Shown: positions 57,442 to 64,000 of the stretch, in pieces | Layout: the number at the start of each line of letters is the position of its first letter | Numbering within the stretch: position 1 is the stretch's first letter | Source: Nitrospirota bacterium | Lineage (GTDB): Bacteria > Nitrospirota > Thermodesulfovibrionia > Thermodesulfovibrionales > Dissulfurispiraceae | NCBI GenBank assembly: GCA_004321915.1 | Contig: SCQE01000071.1 | Coordinates: 54,853 to 118,852 of the forward strand | Reading direction: 5' to 3' | DNA length: 64,000 nt | The notes under the pieces: generated by a model | Told to the model about the DNA's origin: nothing | The model's input: only the letters and a program-made list of their open reading frames with translations | Databases searched by the model: none | Position numbers and translations under genes: made by a program

Positions 57442-57834
57442 TCATACTTTACCTTTTTGCTTTGTCTGCTTTTTCTTTGTCGGATTATCTTCAGGAATAA
57501 GCTCGGAAATCATTTTTTGCAGCTCTAAAATTAGAGGCGGAAGGTCTTTCTTTACAGTCTTCCAGAGAATATCGAGATTTATTTCATAATATGCATGAAT
57601 CAGTCGGTTTCTCATGCCGATAATACTCGGCCACTGCAACTGTGGTAATAAAGCGCGGCCTTCAGCCGTTACCTTTGTTGCCGCTTCTCCTATTATCTCA
57701 ATAGACTTTACGATTGCCAGCACAAGCTTGCGGTCGGTAGTCAGGGATTTCCGAGTATTGCCTTTTGAAAAGGATATTGCCTCTTCAGCCGCATCAAGCA
57801 TATGTCGCATGCGGATAAGGTCATCTTTCCGCAT
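57442..57834 (-). CDS. hepT: HepT-type HEPN ribonuclease toxin (DUF86)
   Basis: A 130-residue helical protein with the HEPN active-site motif RX4HXY as RNRLIHAY (about 75-82). HepT toxins cut RNA and are silenced by the partner nucleotidyltransferase MntA, which in studied cases modifies the Tyr of this motif. It starts inside the mntA gene (14-bp overlap). The Lys-rich tail ([11 protein letters not shown]) is unusual but typical in kind of such proteins. Confidence 0.92.
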   Translation of the reverse strand: MRKDDLIRMRHMLDAAEEAISFSKGNTRKSLTTDRKLVLAIVKSIEIIGEAATKVTAEGRALLPQLQWPSIIGMRNRLIHAYYEINLDILWKTVKKDLPPLILELQKMISELIPEDNPTKKKQTKQKGKV

Positions 57835-58126
57835 ATTGCACCTTTGCTGATTTTACGACTTCCCTCCGGAAATAGCGGCTTAAGTCTTGTGGTGTTCTAA
57901 GATCAACTTTGCGCTTGACTATCTTTGTAAGTTCTATCTCCATAGCGGATAGTCCGAATAGACCCGGTGTGTGGCCGGGAGCGAATTCGACAAGAAAATC
58001 CATATCACTGTCAGGTCGCATATTGTCAAAAAGTGCTGAACCAAACAAGGACAATTTACGTATGCCGTTTTTCTTGCAGAATTCAGCTATTTTTTTTCGA
58101 GAAATTTCAAGTTTAGATTTAGTCAT
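57821..58126 (-). CDS. mntA: MntA-type minimal nucleotidyltransferase antitoxin
   Basis: A 101-residue nucleotidyltransferase with the signature GSALFDNMRPDSDMD (about 29-43) and a further Asp in KVDLRT. It is the antitoxin partner of HepT and precedes it as usual. The upstream sequence up to 58192 is a short AT-rich stretch that probably has the promoter, next to the XRE remnant X1. Confidence 0.92.
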   Translation of the reverse strand: MTKSKLEISRKKIAEFCKKNGIRKLSLFGSALFDNMRPDSDMDFLVEFAPGHTPGLFGLSAMEIELTKIVKRKVDLRTPQDLSRYFRREVVKSAKVQYAER

Positions 58127-58192
58127 GCCCCAACCTTCAATTTTAATTGTATTGTACCACAGAATTGTATGCGGCGAGGCTGAACTGTCGGG

Positions 58193-58352
58193 GCTTATCT
58201 GCTTACTGCGCGGATGAGTTTTGAGGCGAGGCGGAGGCTGGATTCGTCTGCTGATTTGGCAAAAGACTGAAGGCTATCTTTGAGTTCTTTGTGCGTTGCA
58301 ACATGGCCGAAGTCGAACATCTCCCACATTTCGACTTCAAGTGCATGTGAGA
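58193..58352 (-). pseudogene. XRE regulator 3'-end remnant X1
   Basis: About 150 bp almost identical to the 3' end of the XRE gene at 59833-60150 (about seven differences over the shared length), encoding ALEVEMWEMFDFGHVATHKE and on to LIRAVSR, stop. It has no helix-turn-helix part. It sits between the vapC frame and mntA. Confidence 0.88.
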
Positions 58353-58360
58353 ATTGGAGG

Positions 58361-58760
58361 TCAAAGGGCAGAAAGACGCACAAGCGTGAGGTGTTCAATG
58401 TCTTCAAAATGAGCATCGTTGCTAAGAAGCGGTATTTTATGCTCAATGCAAAGAGAGGCGATCCTAAAGATCATTTTCAGGAATGGGTTTGCCTTTTTTC
58501 TTCAGGTATAAACGAGTTTTCGCATATGTTCCAGCTGTTTCCCCAGTGATCGTCAAAATCTGCGTTTTTTGTATGAGCTTTCTGTGTCTGGCGAGGTTTT
58601 GCTCGGCATGTTTTGAATTTAACGCACCAAATATGAGTTCCCCCGCCACAATAACGGGAAGGCAAACTTCAATCTGCTTGGCAAGAAAGGCATTTATCGT
58701 CTCATTGCCATTCAGAAACATTATGGCAACATCGGTATCGAGGGCAACTCTACCACTCAC
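58361..58760 (-). pseudogene. vapC: VapC-type PIN toxin with a single-base frameshift
   Basis: The frame from 58760 reads as a PIN domain (VALDTDVAIMFLNG, VIVAGELIFGAL) but stops at 58464 after PIPENDL. The next bases, shifted by one, continue the family end: IASLCIEHKIPLLSNDAHF, then DIEHLTLVRLSAL, stop at 58361. One extra A near 58466 explains it. The lost end includes an acidic active-site residue (SNDAHF), so the toxin is probably inactive unless this is a sequencing error. The antitoxin gene overlaps by 11 bp. Confidence 0.82.
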
Positions 58761-58974
58761 TCATATCCACCTTTTCGAATTCATCCTCTACGACTTTCAG
58801 CATTTCGGCTGCGTCTTTGTCCGGAAGTGTGCCGCAAAGACCGGAAAGAGGATGTTTCTGCTTTAAAGATGTTTCGAGCGTGATGCGGACTTTTTGACGG
58901 CTCCGCAATCCTTTTATAGGGCTTAGTGGCCGCAAAAGCCCTTTTTCATAGACCGCTTCTATTGTCTTTGTCAT
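58750..58974 (-). CDS. AF2212-like antitoxin (DUF104)
   Basis: A 74-residue protein opening TIEAVYEKGLLRPLSPI, the hallmark of the DUF104/AF2212-like antitoxins that pair with PIN toxins. The C-terminal acidic helix probably occupies the toxin active site. A GGAGGTG box precedes it. It overlaps vapC by 11 bp. Confidence 0.9.
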   Translation of the reverse strand: MTKTIEAVYEKGLLRPLSPIKGLRSRQKVRITLETSLKQKHPLSGLCGTLPDKDAAEMLKVVEDEFEKVDMSEW

Positions 58975-59041
58975 AAGAACACCTCCAACAACATTTTAGC
59001 ATAAAGCGGTTGCTTGACGACTTTCGTAATTAATCGTAGAA

Positions 59042-59241
59042 AGCTTATCTACTTAAGGTACGGATGAATTTTGAGGCGAGGCGGAGGGTGGGTTCGTCCG
59101 AGTTTTTGGTAAAAGCCTGAAGGCTCTCTTTGAGTTCCTTGACCGTTACATTGTGACCGAAATCGAACATCTCCCGCATCTCGACTTCAAGGGCGCGGGA
59201 TAGTTTGATAAGCATATCAAGCAATATTATGGGACTTGTTC
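59042..59241 (-). pseudogene. XRE regulator 3'-end remnant X2 (diverged)
   Basis: It encodes LDMLIKLSRALEVEMREMFD, FGHNVTVKELKESLQAF and on to FIRTLSR, stop: the same C-terminal part as the XRE gene but with many substitutions, so it derives from a different family member. Matching sequence reaches the end of the helix-turn-helix (tttgataagcatatc), then a short gapped match (ggacttgtt) suggests an internal deletion. It lies between mazF and the AF2212/VapC pair. Confidence 0.8.
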
Positions 59242-59571
59242 AGTAAGAACCAGAAGGTGTTCATTAATCTTTCTGAGGATATCGTGTGTTACTCGGCCGA
59301 ATACTTGTACAACTATAGTTTTGTTGAGGGTGTAAATTTTATCCACCCTTATAATGCTTGGAACTTTCAAAATTCCGACTTCCAAATCATCGCTGGTCAC
59401 ACTCACAGAAAAATCACGTGGTTCTATATTTGAAGTTAAAGCAACAACCACTATATCTTCATGCGTAGCATTGTATGAATCCGAAGAGACTATAACGGCA
59501 GGCCGCTTTTTCTGAGATGTCAGATCAGTAAAAGGAATTGGAATGAGAACAACGTCTCTTTGTTTAAGCAT
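59227..59571 (-). CDS. MazF/PemK-type endoribonuclease toxin
   Basis: A 114-residue protein of the PemK/MazF family: RDVVLIPIPFTDLTSQKKRP, AVIVSSDSYN and VDKIYTLNK. These toxins cleave mRNA at short motifs. Its last bases lie beside or within remnant X2. The gene overlaps its antitoxin by 8 bp. Confidence 0.92.
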   Translation of the reverse strand: MLKQRDVVLIPIPFTDLTSQKKRPAVIVSSDSYNATHEDIVVVALTSNIEPRDFSVSVTSDDLEVGILKVPSIIRVDKIYTLNKTIVVQVFGRVTHDILRKINEHLLVLTEQVP

Positions 59572-59761
59572 TATTCCAGACAGCGTCGTCTATCGGATTG
59601 TCCCAAAATGCAAGACTGCTTTCTGCTGCCTGTAACATTTCAGAACATTCTTCTTCAGGTAATATTATGACTTCGACCTTCAGACCTTTCGGCAGTGGAA
59701 TCTCATGCAGTTCAATCAATCCATTGTCTTTAACCACGGAATGATACTTATATGCAAGCAT
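59564..59761 (-). CDS. Antitoxin of the MazF-type pair
   Basis: A 65-residue protein with an AGGAGG box before the ATG. A short beta-rich front (VVKDNGLIELHEIPLPKGLK) resembles AbrB/DUF104-like antitoxin openings, and the acidic end (SLAFWDNPIDDAVWNNA) is typical of a toxin-blocking tail. Assigned by position and size. Confidence 0.82.
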   Translation of the reverse strand: MLAYKYHSVVKDNGLIELHEIPLPKGLKVEVIILPEEECSEMLQAAESSLAFWDNPIDDAVWNNA

Positions 59762-59832
59762 AAATGCCTCCTTTCTTAATTACTGCTTAATTCTAACATA
59801 AAAGTTGGTTATGCTGAAGGCGAATTGACAGC

Positions 59833-60150
59833 TTATCTGTTTACGGCGCGGATGAGTTTTGAGGCGAGGCGGAGGCTGGATTCGTCTGCGGATTTGGCAA
59901 AAGACTGAAGGCTATCTTTGAGTTCTTTGTGCGTTGCGACATGGCCAAAGTCGAACATCTCCCACATCTCGACTTTAAGAGCACGAGAAAGCTTGATAAG
60001 CATATCGAGGGTGGGATTCTCGGTGCCGCGTTCGATACGGCTCAAATAATTAGGACTTGTTGCTGCTTTCTCTGATAATTCTTCCTGAGATAACCCCTGC
60101 TTTTTTCTGAGTTCCTGAATTCTTTGTCCTATCAATTTTCTCTCGTTCAT
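59833..60150 (-). CDS. XRE-family transcriptional regulator (intact parent of X1/X2)
   Basis: 105 residues from the ATG at 60150, which has GGAGAGG upstream; the longer frame to 60255 has none. The helix-turn-helix is at about 7-62 (RIQELRKKQGLSQEELSEKA, SPNYLSRIERGTENPTL). The C-terminal part (VEMWEMFDFGHVATHKELK) is the sequence repeated downstream. It may control the TA genes that follow, all on the same strand. Confidence 0.92.
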   Translation of the reverse strand: MNERKLIGQRIQELRKKQGLSQEELSEKAATSPNYLSRIERGTENPTLDMLIKLSRALKVEMWEMFDFGHVATHKELKDSLQSFAKSADESSLRLASKLIRAVNR

Positions 60151-60356
60151 ATTCCTCTCCTTCAATGATGACGTTTGAAGATATGAAATATGAACGTCCC
60201 AACAGAAACAAAACACTTGTAATAAAATGCCTATTGAGGATAATATAATTCCCAATGGAAACTTTAACTATTAATAACTATAACTCATAGGAATATCGCA
60301 AATAAGTAATTTTAATGATCAACTGACGTGGATTTTTTTTGCGTGGGGAGGAAGGG

Positions 60357-61187
60357 ATGAAGAAAATTGTAAAAACAATACGAAATATCGAAGGGATTAC
60401 CATGATGAAGCTGATTAACACGGTTGCCGTAGTTATCACGATGGCGCTTTTTGCTTGTGCACCGACACCGACGTTGTTGCCGCCCAAGACTGTGGCGGTA
60501 GATGTAAGCGGGTCGATTTTTGGGCAAGTACACTCGATAGCTGAGTTTATATACAAAAAAAGAATTGAGTATCCGCAACTTTCAGAGAAACAATTGAATG
60601 TGGTAGTTATTGAAGGTCTTCTTCGGGAGAGCAAAGAAGTTGGATTAATAGATCGTCCTGAAGACGCTCACTATTTCAGGAAATTGTATATTTCATATTT
60701 TTCAAGTGGTGATCAACCTACATCTGCAATTGAAGTAGAAAAAAAGGTATCCGCTTATGTCAAAGACAACCCGTTACCCATAACAAAAAGAATTATAGTT
60801 GATGCCGTCGAAAATGCTTCACGCAATCAGGAAACTGGCTGGATGAGTGGGGTGGAAGTAAAGCTACCTGAAGGAAAATGGCAAATCAAGCCAATAGGCG
60901 GAGGTTGGTCGGCGTGGAGCGCTGATTCTCAAAAACCTCCAAAGGTGAAAGGAGCATGGACATGGAACGTTTATATAAAAAGACCCAACACTGAAAGCGT
61001 GGCTTTTGGAGAGACAGGAAGCTGGTGGGAATACAAGACAAGCGCAGCAGCATTGGATAGTGTTCGTCAACAAACTTACCCTTTCAGCCTTTCTTCTCCT
61101 AACAGTGTTTACTTTTGGATATTTGATAACGGAGACACTGCGAACAATAGAGGTTATGTGGAGTTAGAGCTAACACGCATTCCGTAG
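60357..61187 (+). CDS. Putative lipoprotein of unknown function
   Basis: About 276 residues from the ATG at 60357 (GGGGAGG upstream); an ATG at 60402 is also plausible. A hydrophobic segment ends in the lipobox-like LFAC followed by APTPTLLPP, so an exported lipoprotein is likely. The rest has no family that I recognise. It contains aromatic-rich stretches GGGWSAWSAD and WTWNVYIKRP and ends FWIFDNGDTANNRGYVELEL, suggesting a beta-rich surface domain. It is divergent from the XRE gene. Confidence 0.65.
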   Translation: MKKIVKTIRNIEGITMMKLINTVAVVITMALFACAPTPTLLPPKTVAVDVSGSIFGQVHSIAEFIYKKRIEYPQLSEKQLNVVVIEGLLRESKEVGLIDRPEDAHYFRKLYISYFSSGDQPTSAIEVEKKVSAYVKDNPLPITKRIIVDAVENASRNQETGWMSGVEVKLPEGKWQIKPIGGGWSAWSADSQKPPKVKGAWTWNVYIKRPNTESVAFGETGSWWEYKTSAAALDSVRQQTYPFSLSSPNSVYFWIFDNGDTANNRGYVELELTRIP

Positions 61188-61220
61188 TTGCAAATGAAAT
61201 CAGGAGAGGTAAAGGCTGAA

Positions 61221-61250
61221 AATGTTAACAATAGGCAACATATGGCGGTT
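61221..61250. repeat. Imperfect ~30-bp repeat, also at 63789-63818
   Basis: aatgttaacaataggcaaca then tatggcggtt here, and aatgctaacacccggcaata then catggcggct at 63789-63818. Both lie 20-40 bp after a gene stop on the plus strand. The function is unknown; it is too short to classify. Confidence 0.45.
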
Positions 61251-61292
61251 TGTTGACTCCAGTGTTCTTGCGGACTTAGGAACTTTAAGCAA

Positions 61293-62342
61293 TTGAATAA
61301 GCAAGAAAAGAAGACTGCCGTATTTCTTATCCATCCGCGTGATCATTACGACCTTGCACAAGGTCTGTGGTGGACAAGGTTTATCCCACCGTTTATTACT
61401 GACCCGATTATGACGAAGCTATCGGGAAGACTCGGCTACACTTTGTGCGAGAGGATTAATGTGTTAGGCAAGATTGATGTCTTCTTGCTGGCAGTAAATT
61501 TAAAAGGCTACCAGCTTGTCGTTTCCGATAAGGCAGCCTTGAAAAAGGTACGCCAAAGAATACTTGATGCAGTTCTTTTTTCTCAGGATCATCTAAACGC
61601 TATGGTTATAGGACTCGGCGCATTGACCGCATCAGCCACAGACGGCGGGAAATGGCTTGCGACACAAAACGGTATTCATTCAAGTATCACCCATGGCGAT
61701 ACATATGCCTCATTAATAGCGGCTAAAGGTATAAAAGAAATTAGCCGAACCTCAACGGTTTCACGTCCGACAGTCGGCATAGTTGGAGCCTACGGCATTA
61801 TTGGATCCGCCCTTTGCAGAGAACTGTCTGCGGATTACGAATTGATTATGATGGGCCGAAACAATACAAGACTCCAAAGGCTGTTAGAATCGGTTAACGG
61901 CAATGGGCGCATTACCACCCAACTAACCGATATGAAAAATGCGGACATTGTGGTCACTGCCACCAGTCATCCAACCGCGCTTCTTACCCCGGAATGTCTT
62001 AAACAGGGAGCAATAGTCTATGACGTTGCTCAACCGGCTAATTCTTGTATGGAACTTCTTACTGCAAGGCCGGATGTAGAGAGAATAGACGGTTCTCTAG
62101 TGAACATCCCCGGCATCAAGATTAATTTCGACATGAGGAACAGCAGAGGCTCTACTTTTGCGTGTCTTGGGGAAACCATGATCATGGGGCTCGAAAGGAT
62201 TAACGGACACCATGTGGGTGATGTGGACATTGAGCATATGCGGCGGCTTCAGCCGTTGGGCCATAAATATGGATTCACGCATGCTGAGTTCACAAGCTTC
62301 GGCAAACCTTTGAATTTACGTGGGGCGAAAGATGGCGGATGA
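61293..62342 (+). CDS. Acyl-ACP reductase-like / COG5322-type dehydrogenase
   Basis: 349 residues with a TTG start at 61293 (weak AGGA upstream), so the start is uncertain. A Rossmann motif GIVGAYGIIGSALCREL sits near 160-176. The front THGDTYASLIAAKGI and the end STFACLGETMIMGLE, LGHKYGF resemble the cyanobacterial long-chain acyl-ACP reductase, which makes fatty aldehydes with NADPH. Related COG5322 proteins are annotated as amino-acid or shikimate dehydrogenase-like. Substrate uncertain. A small zinc-ribbon gene overlaps its end. Confidence 0.72.
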   Translation: MNKQEKKTAVFLIHPRDHYDLAQGLWWTRFIPPFITDPIMTKLSGRLGYTLCERINVLGKIDVFLLAVNLKGYQLVVSDKAALKKVRQRILDAVLFSQDHLNAMVIGLGALTASATDGGKWLATQNGIHSSITHGDTYASLIAAKGIKEISRTSTVSRPTVGIVGAYGIIGSALCRELSADYELIMMGRNNTRLQRLLESVNGNGRITTQLTDMKNADIVVTATSHPTALLTPECLKQGAIVYDVAQPANSCMELLTARPDVERIDGSLVNIPGIKINFDMRNSRGSTFACLGETMIMGLERINGHHVGDVDIEHMRRLQPLGHKYGFTHAEFTSFGKPLNLRGAKDGG

Positions 62343-62457
62343 GAATCAAGCACCGAGTCCAGACGTCTCTCAAACAAAGCTTTGCCAACACTGCAACGCC
62401 GCTGTTCCCGAAGATGACCTTTTTTGCCCCGAGTGCGGCATGACTATTGGGCAATAG
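62332..62457 (+). CDS. 41-residue zinc-ribbon protein
   Basis: A small ORF starting 11 bp inside the end of the reductase gene with GGGGCG upstream. It reads LCQHCNAAVPEDDLFCPECG near its end, two CxxC pairs 13 residues apart, a classic zinc ribbon. No further domain is present. It may bind a protein or nucleic-acid partner; function unknown. Confidence 0.65.
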   Translation: MADENQAPSPDVSQTKLCQHCNAAVPEDDLFCPECGMTIGQ

Positions 62458-62485
62458 TCTGTATGGTGAGGAGTGGATGAAAATG

Positions 62486-62914
62486 TTAAGGCGTGATAAC
62501 AGCAAAGCCTTCATTGCGGGAGGCTTCAGCCAGAGCGTTATCGGATGTGACCATTGTGGGATTGAGAGCGGCAAGGCTAAGGAATACCGACAGTTGAAGG
62601 CTGTCAAGTGTGCGAAGGTTGTGCTTTATGATTAGTGAAATGCTTTTGCTGACATGGCTCCGTTCAAGGTCGATGATCCAGAACCGTAGGAGTGCGTCTT
62701 TTGAAAACTCTGAAAGACATGCGTGCAGGTCTTTTTCCAAAATGTCTCCTGCATGCAGCTTGCGCGTAAAGGCGGATGTGAACTCCGGCATGGCAATGTC
62801 TGCAACGGCAAATACGTTTTCGGGATCGGCAAACAATCTGTTTACAGCATCCGAGCCTTTTTCAAGATGGTATCTTTTGACAAGAGCGCTGGTGTCAAGG
62901 AAATACAGGGGCAT
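62486..62914 (-). CDS. vapC: VapC-type PIN toxin
   Basis: A 142-residue PIN-domain ribonuclease with its acidic residues intact: Asp in YFLDTSALVKRY, Glu in IAMPEFTSAF, Asp in RTLDSLQLS and Asp in VTSDNALAEA. The start overlaps the antitoxin stop (TAATG). Unlike the vapC at 58361 it is complete. Confidence 0.92.
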   Translation of the reverse strand: MPLYFLDTSALVKRYHLEKGSDAVNRLFADPENVFAVADIAMPEFTSAFTRKLHAGDILEKDLHACLSEFSKDALLRFWIIDLERSHVSKSISLIIKHNLRTLDSLQLSVFLSLAALNPTMVTSDNALAEASRNEGFAVITP

Positions 62915-63120
62915 TAGCTGTTTCTGGCTTCAACAACTTCGTCTGAAAGGGCTGATGCAATATGCGAAAGGCTTTTCTGCACGCTTTCGAGAGTTGATTC
63001 AGGAAGGATGTATTCATTCAGGAGGTAATCATACCCGTCTGAGACTTTCACTCCCGCTGTTGAAAGCGCTTTCAGCGCCGCAAGTTTCTGCGCGGATGGG
63101 TACACTGTCGTCGATTTCAT
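62914..63120 (-). CDS. Antitoxin of the VapC pair
   Basis: A 68-residue protein coupled to vapC by TAATG, with GGGAGGA before its ATG. It has Tyr/Lys/Ala-rich helical sequence (KLAALKALSTAGVKVSDGYD). No family is recognised; assigned by position and size as the partner antitoxin. Confidence 0.75.
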   Translation of the reverse strand: MKSTTVYPSAQKLAALKALSTAGVKVSDGYDYLLNEYILPESTLESVQKSLSHIASALSDEVVEARNS

Positions 63121-63303
63121 ATATTTCCTCCCTAAAAATGCTTCTCATATTTTACGCGACATGTCTATGTTTTCAGTTTAACAGAGGGGTAGTTTGATGT
63201 CAAACACATGTATGAGTTGCAAGCATTTTCGACATTTGATAATTTTGAACTATAGTTTGTAACGGTGATGTCATTATCCAACTGAAATATGGGGGGCTTT
63301 AGC
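63121..63303. other. Intergenic region with no recognised feature
   Basis: AT-rich, between divergent genes, so it must contain both promoters. I see no convincing gene, hairpin or repeat. Confidence 0.4.
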
Positions 63304-63768
63304 ATGGAGGCGTTTCTGAAAACACTGATCACTCTTGTAATTGCCATTGCAGGATATATTGCTTCCAAGGCAATAGAATATCGCGGGCTATATAACATAC
63401 CGAAGCCGCGCCGCGATGCATTAAAAGGACGCTGGGAAGGAACTGCCGCCCAACATGCCGGCCCCGAAGGCCCCCCCTCCGAGTACAGAGTTGTTATTCA
63501 ATTTTCGATATTCTGGAAATTTGTCAGAGGCGTTGCTTTTTATGAACTGGACAACCAAAAAACTCATCTAAAACTTTTCGGAGGGTTTTATGACAATCAC
63601 ATTTTGAGACTGAATTACAGGAATGAAAGAGCGGCAGTAATTCAATACGGTTTGGTTTTATTAGATTTCTCCAGTGATACAAATCAATTAAACGGCAGTT
63701 TCCTTGGATACGGGCATGTGCATGAACAGATTGTCACAGGTGAAATAAGTTTAGAGAGAAAGCTTTGA
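63304..63768 (+). CDS. Small membrane-anchored protein of unknown function
   Basis: 154 residues from the ATG at 63304, which has GGGGGG 8 nt upstream. One TM helix (about 6-26) is followed by a basic linker and a beta-rich domain: LKGRWEGTAAQHAG, YRVVIQFSIFWKFVRGVAFY, GSFLGYGHVHEQIVTGEISL. The TM plus beta-barrel-like layout loosely recalls the Cap15-type effectors of CBASS, but there is only one TM and no cyclase gene nearby, so I would not assign that. Confidence 0.6.
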   Translation: MEAFLKTLITLVIAIAGYIASKAIEYRGLYNIPKPRRDALKGRWEGTAAQHAGPEGPPSEYRVVIQFSIFWKFVRGVAFYELDNQKTHLKLFGGFYDNHILRLNYRNERAAVIQYGLVLLDFSSDTNQLNGSFLGYGHVHEQIVTGEISLERKL

Positions 63769-63918
63769 GTTTTGGGGCTAAAACTGACAATGCTAACACC
63801 CGGCAATACATGGCGGCTAAAACGATTAAATCATGGTCTTGTCGTAGAGTGAGTTTTTCGCAGCCGATATATCTTTATCGGTAACTCGACAGTGCAAAGT
63901 TCTCATAGAGATTATAGA

Positions 63919-64000
63919 CTATTTTTGTTTGCGTAGGCGAGCGATGGCGAGGGAAAGTTCGACCCAGTCATCGGTAAGTTTTTTGAATGTCTGATAGTTT
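63919..64000 (-). CDS. C-terminal end of a gene cut by the right edge
   Basis: The last 26 codons of a minus-strand frame, ending TDDWVELSLAIARLRKQK and stop at 63919. It is amphipathic and helical. Too short to name. The 150 bp before it contain no other feature except the second copy of the small repeat. Confidence 0.4.
   Translation of the reverse strand, partial: NYQTFKKLTDDWVELSLAIARLRKQK

Noticed and set aside
61221..61250. Integron attC site
   Set aside because: The core-site pattern and long folded arms of attC are not evident, and there is no integrase in the window.
63304..63768. CBASS Cap15 effector
   Set aside because: Only one membrane helix is visible and no cyclic-nucleotide synthase lies nearby.

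Overview
The window looks like a chromosomal segment of a Gram-negative, probably anaerobic or microaerophilic bacterium of the Nitrospirota / Desulfobacterota kind. This is an inference from gene content: very many PAS/GAF histidine kinases, a c-type-haem sensor, a corrinoid protein with a MtaA-like methyltransferase, rubrerythrin, MotB, a septal-type amidase, and the order murI-rph-ftsH-folP. No rRNA, tRNA or CRISPR array was recognised.

Region 1 (1-21428, minus strand) is a dense signalling block. One run of overlapping genes goes from a corrinoid protein and a MtaA/HemE-family methyltransferase through a Cache kinase, a lone receiver, a hybrid kinase, a GAF kinase and a multi-PAS/GAF protein. 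After a repeat-bearing gap it continues with a four-helix-bundle/HAMP/GAF hybrid kinase with three receivers, CheR, CheB, a receiver-PAS protein, a haem-PAS protein and a gene cut by the left edge. A separate receiver-kinase-receiver gene lies at 19887-21428. Region 2 (21715-27607, plus strand) is an ordinary housekeeping run: amidase, GerMN protein, murI, rph, ftsH, folP.

Region 3 (27678-46264, plus strand, visibly AT-richer) is a defence-type island between folP and priA. Its core is a translationally coupled trio: PLD/SNF2 helicase, AlbA-type ATP-binding protein and a large Eco57I-type DNA methyltransferase. Downstream lies a string of accessory genes: a TcmP-like protein, a possible HEPN protein, two DinD fragments, three DUF1016 nucleases (one truncated), Fic, a frameshifted BRO gene and DUF3800. 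The striking feature is that the last 25-100 bp of the methyltransferase gene recurs six more times (copies B-G). Each recurrence sits directly in front of an accessory gene, supplies its ribosome-binding site and often an NTGA start/stop overlap. Genes just before the copies are often truncated at the junction. This looks like an accessory-gene cassette array anchored on the methyltransferase 3' end.

Region 4 (46290-57356) returns to core genes: a PriA with degenerate motor motifs, an EamA transporter, an orphan MotB with a duplicated tail, an HD-GYP protein, RarA, a peptidoglycan-recycling set (NagA, DUF1460 amidase, NagZ), RsmI and rubrerythrin. Region 5 (57442-63120) is rich in toxin-antitoxin genes. 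Three TA pairs (MazF-type, AF2212/VapC, MntA/HepT) lie downstream of a small XRE regulator and are separated by two remnants of that regulator's 3' end, the same layout as in region 3. The right end holds a possible lipoprotein, an acyl-ACP-reductase-like protein, a 41-residue zinc ribbon missed by length cut-offs, a VapC pair, a membrane protein of unknown function and the tail of a gene cut by the right edge.
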